The notes: generated from the letters alone by a model not told the origin. A DNA stretch of 64,000 bases from Fibrobacter sp. (GCA_012523595.1 JAAYIG010000137.1:1-64000), one strand, 5' to 3'. Positions 18,317 through 28,019 are shown, counted from the first letter of the stretch. Program-made: numbers and translations.

Positions 18317-18934
18317 TTATCCTACTCTGGATGCTGTTATAAGGTATTCCTTCTCATTATCTGTTGTCTCCTCGATTGCAAATCCGATGGTTTCAAGCAG
18401 TGATGCCATCTCCCGGGCGGGCGCCAGAAGGTGGCTCTTTACTGCAGGGGAAGACCGGGAGTGAATTCTGTTGACCTCGTCACGGGAAATAAGATGCCAG
18501 ATATGGAGTTTCCCGCCGGGTTTTAGAATGCTGTATAAAAGTTTCCCGGTTTCTTCGGTATTTGTCAAATGAGGCCAGACAGAAAAGCAGATTATTCTGT
18601 CAAATGAATCCGGAACAGTTCCTGGTGTTTCGACTGATCCATGAATCCAGGTTACCCGTGGATCCTTTATCTTCGACCTGGCATTGTTAATCATTGCTTC
18701 TGAAATGTCGATTGCTGTGACTCTGCCATTCTCTTTGAGTCTGTGCAGCAGTGCTGCTGTAAGATTTCCGGTCCCGCAACCAACATCCAGAACATGTTCA
18801 TCATGCCTGACACCGAAATGTAAAAGTCCTTTATCAAGGTCAGACCCGACCTTTTGGAGATCGTGCCATGAATCCCATTGCGGTGCTATCGTGTCAAAGA
18901 ATTCTACAACCGATAAGGTTGAACTGTGAGTCAT
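18317..18934 (-). CDS. Class I SAM-dependent methyltransferase in the uptake operon
   Basis: A 205-residue Rossmann-fold methyltransferase. Motif I is VLDVGCGTGNLTAALL (about residues 47-62), an acidic residue follows in VTAIDISEAMI, and FDRIICFSVWPHL is motif IV-like. It resembles UbiE/small-molecule enzymes, so the imported compound may be methylated in the cytoplasm; this is inference. The ATG at 18934 overlaps the S-component stop and carries an AGGAGAAG site. Confidence 0.82.
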   Translation of the reverse strand: MTHSSTLSVVEFFDTIAPQWDSWHDLQKVGSDLDKGLLHFGVRHDEHVLDVGCGTGNLTAALLHRLKENGRVTAIDISEAMINNARSKIKDPRVTWIHGSVETPGTVPDSFDRIICFSVWPHLTNTEETGKLLYSILKPGGKLHIWHLISRDEVNRIHSRSSPAVKSHLLAPAREMASLLETIGFAIEETTDNEKEYLITASRVG

Positions 18935-19461
18935 TCTGTCTTCTCCTGTTTCAGAGGAAATAAGGAAACGGCCTGGGAGATCCTTATAACAGCCGGAATC
19001 GCGACAATCATCAGGACAACACCCGGCCATCCGCTGAGAATTGATGCACCGGCAACGAATTTTGCCGGAAGTTTCATAAATAGTGACATAAGATAGATAA
19101 GCCCCACCCCAATTGCACGTCCCAGGATAAGAACCGGTACAAGGATTACAAGCTCATGCAGGCGCGGAAAAAAAAGATGCATTGAGGAAATAATGGCAGA
19201 CATCATTGAAATCTCTATACTCATTAAAAATGCAACAGGCGGATAAAACGGAGGCATGCCAGTGAGGACGCCTGAGATAAGAGGGATAAGAAATGCCGTA
19301 AGTGCGGCTGGAAAGGGACTGGTGAAGAATGCCAGTGTGACAAGCGGCAGATACATGGGCATGAAAACAGACCCAAGGTGAAAGATGTGGAAAATGAAAG
19401 GAAGAAGTATTGCGGCTGCGCCGAATACAGAGCAAAAAGCGATTTCTCTGGGTTTCAGCAT
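18931..19461 (-). CDS. ECF transporter substrate-binding S component
   Basis: A 176-residue membrane protein with about five or six helices, the right size and shape for an ECF S component (small integral membrane protein giving substrate specificity). The start MLKPREIAFCSVFGAAAILLPF resembles the N-terminus of many S components. I cannot assign the vitamin or metal. It begins 2 bp after the TonB-receptor stop with an AAAGGT site, and overlaps the methyltransferase by 4 bp. Confidence 0.75.
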   Translation of the reverse strand: MLKPREIAFCSVFGAAAILLPFIFHIFHLGSVFMPMYLPLVTLAFFTSPFPAALTAFLIPLISGVLTGMPPFYPPVAFLMSIEISMMSAIISSMHLFFPRLHELVILVPVLILGRAIGVGLIYLMSLFMKLPAKFVAGASILSGWPGVVLMIVAIPAVIRISQAVSLFPLKQEKTE

Positions 19462-19463
19462 TT

Positions 19464-21365
19464 TTATACCTTTAGCGATAATCCACAAAGGAAGTTTAAT
19501 CCCGGCATGGGGTAATACTGTATATATTCATATTGCCTGTTAAGCAGGTTTCTGATCATGCAATAGGGCTCGATTATCACAGATCCGGAACGATATATCC
19601 TGAGACGCATCGATCCATCCATGAAAAAGATATCTTTCACCGGGTCACGTCTGTAATTATTCATGTACAAACCATGCACCCATTCACTGCTGAGTGAAAC
19701 TTCCAGTTCTGATGAATTGATTGAGGAACTGTAACTGATGCCTGTATTGACTTTTGAGCCAGGATTCTGCTTTGTATAAAACCCGGCATCCTGCCAGCAG
19801 GCTGTGATATAAGCCATGAACGGACCGATATTGTCTATTGAAATTTCTGCCTCTATACCCTGGATTTCAAGTCTTCCGATGTTTACCACTTCTGCAGACG
19901 GCCACATGCCGAAATAGCGGATCATGTCTTTTCCCCAGGTTTTAAATACGGAACATCCGGCTTTAAAATTCTCAACCTTTATCTCCATACCTGCATCCCA
20001 GTTTAAAGATAACTCAGGCCGGAGATCAGGGTTTGCAACCGGGAAGGGAAGATAGAGTTCGCGCAGAGTGGGGATTCTGAAATTCTTTGCGATACGGGAG
20101 TGAAAACTTAACGGTTCCAGAGGGTTCCAGTGTAAAGATGCTTTGTAAAGAAAAACCGTACCGTATCTGCTGCTGTAAAGAATTCTTGCTCCGGCCAATC
20201 CACTCAGATGTTTGTCAGCTTCAAGAGCAACCTGTCCATAGAGACCGGAGATGGACTGGCTTTTTAGAGATGAGGAGGTATTGGATATACGGTTCTGGAC
20301 TGTTCCATCGATATACTCACCTGATATCCCTGCAATTGTTTTAATCCATTTACCTGAGAGAGTGACTTCTGCAGAACCTCCGGCAGTATAGTCCCGGGAT
20401 AAGAAGCCATCATACAGCTTATGTTCACCGGTATTTATCCATGGGACAAGTGAAAGAGAAACGGAAGATCTGTCGTGTTTGAATTGTGCGCTGAAAGAGT
20501 TCCGGAGAACTTCGAAGAAATGATCTGTATAGGGGCTGATAACTGTACCGGGATCATTACCTTCAAGGCGGATGAGCCTGTCTCTGAATGAAATCGTGGA
20601 TTTTTCAGAGAGGCGTGTTTTAACGGCGACAGAACCGGCAATACTGTTTCCATCGGTTCCATCCCTGTGCCCATCTGTTGTAAAGGCACTTATTGCCGTT
20701 ACTGCGTCGATTCTGTTTTTACGGTAAAGGATGGAGAGGTTTTCACGGAAAGTGTTAAATGAACCTATTGAAGCATCATTCTGAATGCAGATTCCCTCTT
20801 TTTCAGGCCAGCGGGATTGGATATTTATCACTCCCATGGCGTTTGTACCATAAAGGACTCCGTCTCCGCCTTTTATGATTGTCACTTTGTCAATCATCGA
20901 CGGAAAGAAAGCATCGGGAATGGGATGTCCGAAAATTCCCTGGTAATCGGGTGCGCCATCTTCCACAACAAGTATCTGGGAATTGGGACTTCCGCCCATT
21001 CCCCTTATGTAAATCCCTCCTGATGCACCTGATGAGATGCCGTGCAATCCGGTACCTCTGCTGGTGATGTACACGCTGCCGGATTTCTGCGACAGTTCTT
21101 CAAGTGGAGTGGATCTTGCCGTTTCTCTTATCTGTTTTCCTTCAACGACCACTCTTTCTGAAACGGCGGCTTTTGTGAGAGGTTTCTGCCCCCGCACGGT
21201 CATTTTGTCAAGATCCTGCAGAGATGAAGTATCGGAAAGGGAACCGGCTTGTTCAGCGGCTGAATTCGATTCAGCGGTAAAACCGGCAGATGCAAAAGAA
21301 AAGAGGAGGCATGCTGCTGAGACTGCCGGGATCAATTTCAGGTATCTATAAAGCTTAGTGTCCAT
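19464..21365 (-). CDS. TonB-dependent outer-membrane receptor
   Basis: A 633-residue receptor with a signal peptide, a TonB-box-like segment (DKMTVRG, about residues 53-59) and a plug domain (about 70-180) containing GIYIRGMGGSPNSQILVVEDG and KVTIIKGGDGVLYGTNAMGGV-like sequence. The C-terminal barrel ends with NLLNRQYEY and a last hydrophobic strand. It imports a small substrate across the outer membrane using TonB energy. It sits between two Cys-rich exported proteins and ECF genes, so the ECF complex probably takes the same substrate over the inner membrane. Confidence 0.92.
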   Translation of the reverse strand: MDTKLYRYLKLIPAVSAACLLFSFASAGFTAESNSAAEQAGSLSDTSSLQDLDKMTVRGQKPLTKAAVSERVVVEGKQIRETARSTPLEELSQKSGSVYITSRGTGLHGISSGASGGIYIRGMGGSPNSQILVVEDGAPDYQGIFGHPIPDAFFPSMIDKVTIIKGGDGVLYGTNAMGVINIQSRWPEKEGICIQNDASIGSFNTFRENLSILYRKNRIDAVTAISAFTTDGHRDGTDGNSIAGSVAVKTRLSEKSTISFRDRLIRLEGNDPGTVISPYTDHFFEVLRNSFSAQFKHDRSSVSLSLVPWINTGEHKLYDGFLSRDYTAGGSAEVTLSGKWIKTIAGISGEYIDGTVQNRISNTSSSLKSQSISGLYGQVALEADKHLSGLAGARILYSSRYGTVFLYKASLHWNPLEPLSFHSRIAKNFRIPTLRELYLPFPVANPDLRPELSLNWDAGMEIKVENFKAGCSVFKTWGKDMIRYFGMWPSAEVVNIGRLEIQGIEAEISIDNIGPFMAYITACWQDAGFYTKQNPGSKVNTGISYSSSINSSELEVSLSSEWVHGLYMNNYRRDPVKDIFFMDGSMRLRIYRSGSVIIEPYCMIRNLLNRQYEYIQYYPMPGLNFLCGLSLKV

Positions 21366-21834
21366 AAGGCCCCGGAACAGAAAAATCCTGCTCCATGTTA
21401 TCTTCAGTCAGTTCGATCAGGAAAAAACCTCTGTCTGCATCTGTTGCACTGATTGTTTTGTAATTGAACCAGATTGGAGTCTGATCGATAATGTCTGTGT
21501 CCGGTGATACCCATGTTGAATCGCACATGCAGATGCTGTCGATAAGACTGTATCGGCTCTGGTTTCTGCAGTAAGAGTATGTATCAAGCTTTTTAAAATG
21601 AACAGAGCCCTCTCCACGCATGCAGGGTCTGGGACTTGTTGCCTCGCCATAACGCAGCACAGTATTCCAGACTGTACCGTTAAAGGAGGGGTTCTGAACC
21701 AGTACCTCAGGTGCTATTCTGTTGATGATTGTTACTTCCGGTTCAGAGAACATGCAGAAGCAGGGCAACAGGAAAAACAGTATCAGTAAGGTCTTACATA
21801 GAAAGAATACAAATTCAAGTATTTTTACTGGCAT
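21355..21834 (-). CDS. Exported Cys-rich protein upstream of the TonB receptor
   Basis: A 159-residue protein of unknown function with a long hydrophobic N-terminus (LEFVFFLCKTLLILFFLLPCFC) that may be a lipoprotein signal. The mature part has several Cys residues, two of them in a CMC motif, and ends in DFSVPGPYGH. It overlaps both neighbours (about 10 bp each), so it belongs to the uptake operon. A surface substrate-binding role is inferred from position only. Confidence 0.6.
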   Translation of the reverse strand: MPVKILEFVFFLCKTLLILFFLLPCFCMFSEPEVTIINRIAPEVLVQNPSFNGTVWNTVLRYGEATSPRPCMRGEGSVHFKKLDTYSYCRNQSRYSLIDSICMCDSTWVSPDTDIIDQTPIWFNYKTISATDADRGFFLIELTEDNMEQDFSVPGPYGH

Positions 21835-22325
21835 TGTGGGTTAAATTGCCGTTCTGAATAGTGCCTGAAATTGTATTTTGGCCACAACTGAAGAATCCTG
21901 TTATAAAGTACTTCCGGTATAGGCTCAATGCCTTCCGGAGGACAAGGCCCCTGATGATTGGGGGCATTAAGGTCAATTGTCCGCCTTTGTCCGGCGACAA
22001 CCTCCTCTTCAATTTTACTTGCCAGAGGAAGGCAGTTGTGTGTGCTGCATGATGTATCATCCCAGCAGGCTACCATAAGAACATAGTCAACTCCCGGTTC
22101 TACCTCTATGGCTGCACTGGAATCTCCAGGAAGAATCTTACCGAATTGCTTTCCCATATAACTGCTTTCAGCTATGGTCCAAGGTGGTCTGCGATCAAGA
22201 GATTTATTGTTGAAATCGTTTTTTAAACGAACAATTGCGGTCTTATCCTCTTGTGAGAAAAAGCTGCATGAGAGGAGGCAGGCAGCCGGTATGAGGAGTA
22301 AAGAGAGAATTAAAGTAGAACGCAT
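21825..22325 (-). CDS. Cys-rich lipoprotein heading the uptake operon
   Basis: A 166-residue lipoprotein with lipobox LLSC (Cys about 20). The mature part carries a CWDDTSCSTHNC cluster near residue 87-98 and further Cys residues near the C-terminus (GPCPPEG, NPQCQ). No family recognised. It is first in the operon, and a promoter region with two direct repeats lies just upstream. It could bind the substrate at the cell surface, as lipoproteins next to TonB receptors often do. Confidence 0.62.
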   Translation of the reverse strand: MRSTLILSLLLIPAACLLSCSFFSQEDKTAIVRLKNDFNNKSLDRRPPWTIAESSYMGKQFGKILPGDSSAAIEVEPGVDYVLMVACWDDTSCSTHNCLPLASKIEEEVVAGQRRTIDLNAPNHQGPCPPEGIEPIPEVLYNRILQLWPKYNFRHYSERQFNPQCQ

Positions 22326-22344
22326 ATTTTGTCCTTTCTCTATA

Positions 22345-22385
22345 GTGATGGTAGCACTAAAATAATATAAGTAGCACTGGCTGGC
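22345..22385 (-). promoter_or_regulatory. Candidate operator: two AGTGCTAC direct repeats
   Basis: On the minus strand AGTGCTAC occurs twice, exactly 20 bp apart (plus-strand 22351-22358 and 22371-22378), about 25-55 bp before the first gene of the uptake operon. A TTGCCA and an AT-rich -10-like TATATTATTT overlap them. The two-turn spacing suggests a dimeric regulator that controls uptake. No cobalamin-type riboswitch was seen. Confidence 0.5.
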
Positions 22386-22507
22386 AAGCAGAAATCACTT
22401 TATAATTTCCGGGGTTTTTTGTACCCCGGTAAACTGCATCAAGCACTCAAAATTTCCGGTCTTCTGCTATACTTAAGAGACAAAGGGCTTCTTGACAATG
22501 TACAAAA

Positions 22508-23530
22508 TCAGGTGATTTTTATAAACTTCTCAATCGTCTCAATGTTAAAACCAGTAATCTCCTGAATTGTCTGCATACTCATCCCTTTCTGAGCCATTCC
22601 TCTGACAATTTGGTGCACCAATTCATCTTTCTGCTCAATCACAGAATCTTTGTGCTCAAGCTCGGTATCTTTCTGCTCAATTTCCTTCTTTAATTCCCTC
22701 TCGATACTCTCCTTTTCTAACCTTTCTCTCTCACTAAATCTATCTGCTATCGTTGCCATAATAGCCTCACCATCTTTGTGTTCTCTCACCACTATTTCCT
22801 TAAACTTATCCATCAACCCACCATTGATCACAGAACTCAGATAGAATATAATGACCCGCAAATAATCACATTCTTTACCTTCAACCTTCATTGATATCCT
22901 GATAATTTGCGGTAAAACACTCAAAATTCCTGGGCTTCTGCTATGTTTGAGAGCCAGAAGAAGTATCTTGAGTTTCCCCGTTCCTTTCTCCGTGGGAGAA
23001 CCATCTTCCATCTGCTCCGGATCAAAAAACCATAAATCCAGCATTAAAAAATGGAAGTCCGGGACAGTTTCTTCGACTCCATCTATGATTGCGATCGCAT
23101 CCTTCATGCTATTGCCGGATTTACAAGGTCTGCCGCTATGGCATATTACAATCAGGATTACCTGCGGCAGAAGCCCTCCTGTCCCGTATTGCTTCTCATG
23201 CTGTTGCCAGATCTTCAGGATAAGTTCAAAAGCTGGAAATGGGTCCTTTTATCCGGTGCACTCTTATGCTCAAAGAGCAGATATACCCATTGATCATCTC
23301 CCGATATTTTTGCACGATAAATGATATCTGAACGATATTCCCTGAGGTTTTCATCGAGCCAGTTTTCTTTTACAATCTCTAATGTATCCCAAACGATACG
23401 GTTTTGAATTCTTGAAGGCAGTTTAATGAGGAGAGTTTCCAGGCAATATCAATATCCTGCATCGATTCACGAAAAAGACGATCGTGGGCTTGCTGAATTT
23501 AACCAGATCCTGATTGTCTTTTGGAACCAT
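22508..23530 (-). pseudogene. Frameshifted Rpn-family nuclease/transposase-like gene
   Basis: The intact part (22508-23107, about 199 codons) is the C-terminal half of an Rpn-type PD-(D/E)XK protein ending in a charged coiled coil and a GMSMQTIQEITGF helix. Upstream the same strand encodes the rest in three other pieces: MVPKDNQDLVKF, then QAHDRLFRESMQDIDIAW, then ETLLIKLPSRIQ through DENLREYRSDIIYR and LLFEHKSAP, then FELILKIWQQHEKQ. Each piece is in a different frame from its neighbour, so at least three small indels have broken the gene. Full Rpn proteins are about 300-340 residues. Confidence 0.75.
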
Positions 23531-23803
23531 ATTGCGTATTCCTCTCTGTCTTCTTGCAAGATGGTTTATTACTGTTCTGAATATGAACAGAGCTCAGCAT
23601 TTGGGGCCAGTTTTCAGGGTTGGATTCTGTTTTCGAAGATAGTATGGAAGTTCGATTGGTATAAATATGAATGATTCAGGCCTGGAAACTGTCCGCTTCC
23701 GTAATTCGATCCGTTTCAACCCTTTTTCGGCAATATATTTGCTCCCCAATAATGGCGACCCGCAAAAACAGTTTTGTTTTCTGATTAATCTGGAGAGTAC
23801 ATC

Positions 23804-25342
23804 ATGAGTCTCGAAGAGATGAAGATTCAACAGGAACGGAAAACCTCCGGGAGTGTGCATAAACTTGACAGACTACATTACAGAAGGCAGTATGTGATTG
23901 CCGTTGAACCGGTTGAGGAACTGTACGGATGGGATTGCATGAAGATAAACCGATATTATTTGTATGCACATCCTGATCTTGAAGTCAACTGTTTTGCGCA
24001 CTTTGTTCTTATAGGTAATATTTACAACTATGAGACACCGGAAAAGAACAATGGTGATATTCTGGTTGATATTGTAAAACATGGGGGAGGCAGGAGAGAA
24101 CTGTTTTCAATCATGAAGAAGTATGCGGGATGTTATGCACTTTTTATTGCAAGTGACAAGCCGATGATTTTCCATGATGCCAGGGGGTTAAGGGAGATAT
24201 TTTACTGTACCGGTGAAAACCGGATTGTCTGCGGATCGCAACCTAACCTTATAGCGGAATACAGCAGACCTTTGATAACACATAGAACCGATCAGGTTCT
24301 TTTAGATTTCTATAAGAATTTTGCAAGAGACTCACAATGGGTTGGTGATGAGACTCCATACATGGGAATCAAGCATCTGCTTCCAAACCACTCTCTCGAT
24401 ATCAATTCACGCAAAGTATTCCGCTACTGGCCTGATGAACCGGTAAGGAAGCTTAAGGTCAGAGATTCTGTGGAAAGAAGCTGTAGCTTTCTAAAGGGTA
24501 TAATGAAGTCTGTTGTTAACCGGCAGTCAACTGCCATGGCTGTAACAGCGGGAAATGACAGCAGAATCCTTCTGGCTGCCTCAAGAGAACTGATTAAGGA
24601 TATCTATTTTTTTGTCAATGACATTAACCTCGGCCCCACACATCCGGATATCTATATACCTGAAAGGCTTTTTAAAAGCATCGGTCAACCATTCCATATC
24701 CATAAAGCAGATGCCGGTGTTGACGAAAAATTCCGGGAATATTATTTAAAAAATGTATGTCTTGCTGAGAGCAGCAGAATCTCCTATATCTACAATATTT
24801 TTCATAAAAAACTCGCAGATAAGATATTGGTGCTGGGAGTGAGTGAAATTGGAAGATTGTTTTTTGGGAAAGATCCCCGGAAATTAACAGCTCTCAGGAT
24901 GGCATCGAAACTTGGATACGAAAGGAGCAGTTATGCACTCGACCAGTGTGCATCATTTAAAAATGAGCTTATAAGCACTGGACACAAATTCAACCTGAAT
25001 GTAATGACACTTTTTTACTGGGAACACCGTCTTGGCAACTGGGGGGCAACAAAGAATTCGGAGTGTCTCATCGCAATAGAAAAGATTGATCCCTTTAACA
25101 GCCATTATCTCTATGAGACTCTGTTAGGTGTAGATGAAAAGTATAGAAGTGCGGAAAGAGCGCTTTGCCCGTTGTTTAAAAAGATCATAGAGAACATGTG
25201 GCCGGAACTGCTTGAGGAGCCGGTCAATCCGGAGAGAACTGTGAAGGGTAAAATAAAGAGGATCTTGAAGAGTCTGGGTGTTTTCAGCCTTCTGAAAGAG
25301 ATAAAGTACCTTTATCTTTCATTTCGACAATTTTTAATATGA
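23804..25342 (+). CDS. Asparagine-synthase-like ATP-dependent amide synthase without glutaminase Cys
   Basis: A 512-residue protein. The C-terminal half has the PP-loop of asparagine synthetases, here AVTAGNDSRILLA (T248 to S253) rather than the usual SGGxDS. The N-terminal half resembles the Ntn amidotransferase fold (FAHFVLIGNIYNYE, GCYALFIASDKP) but does not start with Met-Cys, so glutamine hydrolysis is unlikely. Such proteins occur in polysaccharide and natural-product clusters. It stands alone between a pseudogene and a convergent MsbA-like exporter; a link to surface glycans is only a guess. A GGAGAG site precedes the ATG. Confidence 0.72.
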   Translation: MSLEEMKIQQERKTSGSVHKLDRLHYRRQYVIAVEPVEELYGWDCMKINRYYLYAHPDLEVNCFAHFVLIGNIYNYETPEKNNGDILVDIVKHGGGRRELFSIMKKYAGCYALFIASDKPMIFHDARGLREIFYCTGENRIVCGSQPNLIAEYSRPLITHRTDQVLLDFYKNFARDSQWVGDETPYMGIKHLLPNHSLDINSRKVFRYWPDEPVRKLKVRDSVERSCSFLKGIMKSVVNRQSTAMAVTAGNDSRILLAASRELIKDIYFFVNDINLGPTHPDIYIPERLFKSIGQPFHIHKADAGVDEKFREYYLKNVCLAESSRISYIYNIFHKKLADKILVLGVSEIGRLFFGKDPRKLTALRMASKLGYERSSYALDQCASFKNELISTGHKFNLNVMTLFYWEHRLGNWGATKNSECLIAIEKIDPFNSHYLYETLLGVDEKYRSAERALCPLFKKIIENMWPELLEEPVNPERTVKGKIKRILKSLGVFSLLKEIKYLYLSFRQFLI

Positions 25343-25398
25343 ATGTTTATTTGCTTCGATTTTGATACCAATCCGACATCGGACTCTAAAGAGGACAG

Positions 25399-27252
25399 TC
25401 AAGCTGGTTGAGCAGCAGTTGAGGCAAACTGAATATCATAAAAGTATTTATATTTTTTATTCAAGGCGATCAGTTCATCGTGAGTCCCCCGTTCAACAAT
25501 CTCACCCGACTCAAGAACCAGTATCAGATCGGCATGCCTGATTGTCGAGAGACGGTGGGCCACTACCAGTGCGGTTCTGTTCTCTATAAGATTATTTATT
25601 GCTGCCTGAACCAGTCGTTCCGATTCTGTGTCAAGTGCTGATGTTGCCTCATCGAGAATAAGAACAGGAGGGTTGCGCAGAAGTGCTCTGGCAATAGATA
25701 ACCTCTGTCTCTGACCGCCTGAGAGCATAACACCCCGTTCTCCTATTATTGTGTCAAGTTTATCCGGCATTTTTTCTATAAACTCCCAGGCATTGGCTGC
25801 ATTTGCGGCTGAGATAACCTTATCTCTTGTCGCGTTCGGGAGACCGTATACGATGTTGTTATATATGGTGTCATTGAAGAGAACGGTTTCCTGAGAAACG
25901 ATTCCGAAAAGCTCACGGAGACCGGCCAGATCAATATCACGCACATCGATACCGTCAATAGTGATACTTCCAGTGTTGATTTCGTAAAATCTGGGAAGAA
26001 GATCCAGGATGGTGCTTTTCCCCGCGCCACTTGATCCCACCAGAGCGACAACTGATCCCTTATCAATATTAAAACTTACATTGCGCAGAACAGGTTTTTC
26101 TGTTCCGGGGTAAGTGAATTCGACATTTGTAAAAGAAATTCTTCTGGAGAAGGAGGGTATATTCTCCGGTTTCATAACAGTGAGTTTTTCTTCGGATTTA
26201 TCTAACACTTCAAACACTCTCTCAGCGGCAGCAAATCCTCTCTGAAGTGTGCTGTTGATTGCCCCGAGTGATTTCAGCGGTGTAAATGTTGAGAAGAGAA
26301 ATATAAGAAATCTCACAAAATCCTCTGCTCCGAAATTGCTGGCGGAGAGCACTTCCTTGCCTCCATACCACAGAAGAATTATCACCACAACTACTCCCAG
26401 GCTCTCTGTAAGAGGGCTTGAGATTGCTCCTACTGATGTTGACTTGTAGGAGTGATGTGTGAAGTGCTCGTTTTCTTCCTTGAATTTGACACTTTCCTTA
26501 TCATCCATGTTGAACATCTTCACAACCCGGACTCCACCGATTGTTTCGTGAAGAATAGACATGAGTCCGGCCATATATTCAAGAGACCTTTTGCTCCTGC
26601 GGCGAACCGCTTTTCCGACAACCGCGATCAGATAACCGAGGATAGGGAATATTATAAAAACAGCCAGTGTCAATCGGGTGTTTATTATAAAGAGCATGCC
26701 GATAAAAGAGACAAGCCGCATCGGTTCTACAAACACCCGGTCAAACGTACCGGTCATCGATGCGTTTATACTCTGGACATCGTTGAGGATAAGAGAAATG
26801 ATGTTGCCTGACTTTGTGCGGTCGTAATAGGTTACAGGGAGTCTTAATACATGGTTGAAAAGCTGGTTTCTCATGTCACGTACTATAACCAGGTTCAGTT
26901 TTGCCATGACAAGAGATTTTATATATATCAGAAGGTTTTTCAGAAAAAAAGTCACAGCCATCAGGCCGCAAACTACCTTGAGCGAATCAAAAGGTGAATC
27001 CCGCTTTATTAATTGATATGTCCAGTATTTGAGAATCTCGTTGATGTTATCTAAAGATATTTTCGGAGGAGACAAGGCAGTGGCACTGGCAGGTTCGAAG
27101 AGCGTCTGGATCAGGCTTGCGCCAAACCAGAGCGATAAGGCCTCAAAATTAACAACTAAGAAGGAAAGGGTAATCGAGAGGAGAAACCATTGCCAGTAAA
27201 CAGCCAGATAGACCAACATTCTCCTGTATAAAGTAATACTGCCTTTTTTCAT
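25399..27252 (-). CDS. MsbA-like ABC exporter (lipid A / lipid flippase type)
   Basis: A 617-residue half-transporter with a six-helix membrane domain (about 1-330) and an ATPase domain. Walker A is GSSGAGKST, the signature LSGGQRQRLSIARALL, Walker B LILDEATSALD, and the switch His is in VVAHRLST. It probably flips lipid A core or another lipid across the inner membrane as a homodimer. The ATG at 27252 was chosen because the membrane domain starts there. The zinc-ribbon gene ends 32 bp upstream. Confidence 0.88.
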   Translation of the reverse strand: MKKGSITLYRRMLVYLAVYWQWFLLSITLSFLVVNFEALSLWFGASLIQTLFEPASATALSPPKISLDNINEILKYWTYQLIKRDSPFDSLKVVCGLMAVTFFLKNLLIYIKSLVMAKLNLVIVRDMRNQLFNHVLRLPVTYYDRTKSGNIISLILNDVQSINASMTGTFDRVFVEPMRLVSFIGMLFIINTRLTLAVFIIFPILGYLIAVVGKAVRRRSKRSLEYMAGLMSILHETIGGVRVVKMFNMDDKESVKFKEENEHFTHHSYKSTSVGAISSPLTESLGVVVVIILLWYGGKEVLSASNFGAEDFVRFLIFLFSTFTPLKSLGAINSTLQRGFAAAERVFEVLDKSEEKLTVMKPENIPSFSRRISFTNVEFTYPGTEKPVLRNVSFNIDKGSVVALVGSSGAGKSTILDLLPRFYEINTGSITIDGIDVRDIDLAGLRELFGIVSQETVLFNDTIYNNIVYGLPNATRDKVISAANAANAWEFIEKMPDKLDTIIGERGVMLSGGQRQRLSIARALLRNPPVLILDEATSALDTESERLVQAAINNLIENRTALVVAHRLSTIRHADLILVLESGEIVERGTHDELIALNKKYKYFYDIQFASTAAQPA

Positions 27253-27284
27253 TTTAATACCGGAGCAGGATCCTGTTGCCTTAC

Positions 27285-28019
27285 TTATGCGTGTTGTTCT
27301 TTTTTTGATGATTGATCCCAGACAAGTATGGAACCGCAGCTCTGACACAGAGTGAGTTTGGTTCCCCGCTTTATTTCGTTATAGAGTTGAGGCTCGAGAA
27401 CCTTGAAACATACGGTACAGGTACGGGAATCGGATACAAGGCTGAGAGCACGTCCGGTTTTTCTCTTTTTACGGATCAGATCATAAGTCCGGAGCAAATG
27501 CTTGCTGATCTTTGGAGAAACTGCGTCTCTCTCTACCATAATCTTGCTGATTTCAGTGTCGATTTTTCCAATCTTTTCCTTCAGTTCCGCGATTTTAGGC
27601 TCATTTTCAGCCTTGATCCTCACGTACTCCTTTTTGCTTTCCTCTACCGATGCCTTTAGTTTTTCGATCTCATTTTCCAGGTTTTTCCTTCTGGTTTCCG
27701 CACTGTTTATAATATTCTTATGGGTTTCTATCTCCGCATGCACAGCATCATATTCGCGGTTTGTTTTGATTGAGTTGAGTCTGCTTTGGCTTTTTTCCAG
27801 GGATTCATGAGCCTTTGAAATCTGTTCTTCGAAAGAACCCTTTTCAGACTCCATTTTCTTAAGCTTTGCTTCTATGTCCTCAAGATCGGTTTTTGCTTTG
27901 CTGATTCCATTCTCAAGCTCTGCTACTGCTGCAGGAAACTGTTCCTGAGAAAGCTCTTGTTCACGAATACGAAGATCTATCTCCTGAAGTTGAATCAAAT
28001 ACTCTAAATCCTCAATCAT
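27285..28019 (-). CDS. Coiled-coil protein with C4-type zinc ribbon
   Basis: A 244-residue cytoplasmic protein. A long antiparallel coiled coil (about residues 5-170) precedes a C4 zinc ribbon with Cys pairs CTVC and CQSC (about 200-232). This matches the CT398/DUF164 type, a widespread but poorly understood family linked to sigma-54 or export components in some bacteria. The motif TNREYDAVHAEI is typical. It lies just upstream of the MsbA-like gene and may share its transcript. Confidence 0.85.
   Translation of the reverse strand: MIEDLEYLIQLQEIDLRIREQELSQEQFPAAVAELENGISKAKTDLEDIEAKLKKMESEKGSFEEQISKAHESLEKSQSRLNSIKTNREYDAVHAEIETHKNIINSAETRRKNLENEIEKLKASVEESKKEYVRIKAENEPKIAELKEKIGKIDTEISKIMVERDAVSPKISKHLLRTYDLIRKKRKTGRALSLVSDSRTCTVCFKVLEPQLYNEIKRGTKLTLCQSCGSILVWDQSSKKEQHA

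Noticed and set aside
22326-22507. Cobalamin riboswitch upstream of the TonB/ECF operon
   Set aside because: The conserved B12-box type sequence is absent; only direct repeats and an ACCCCGG hairpin are present.
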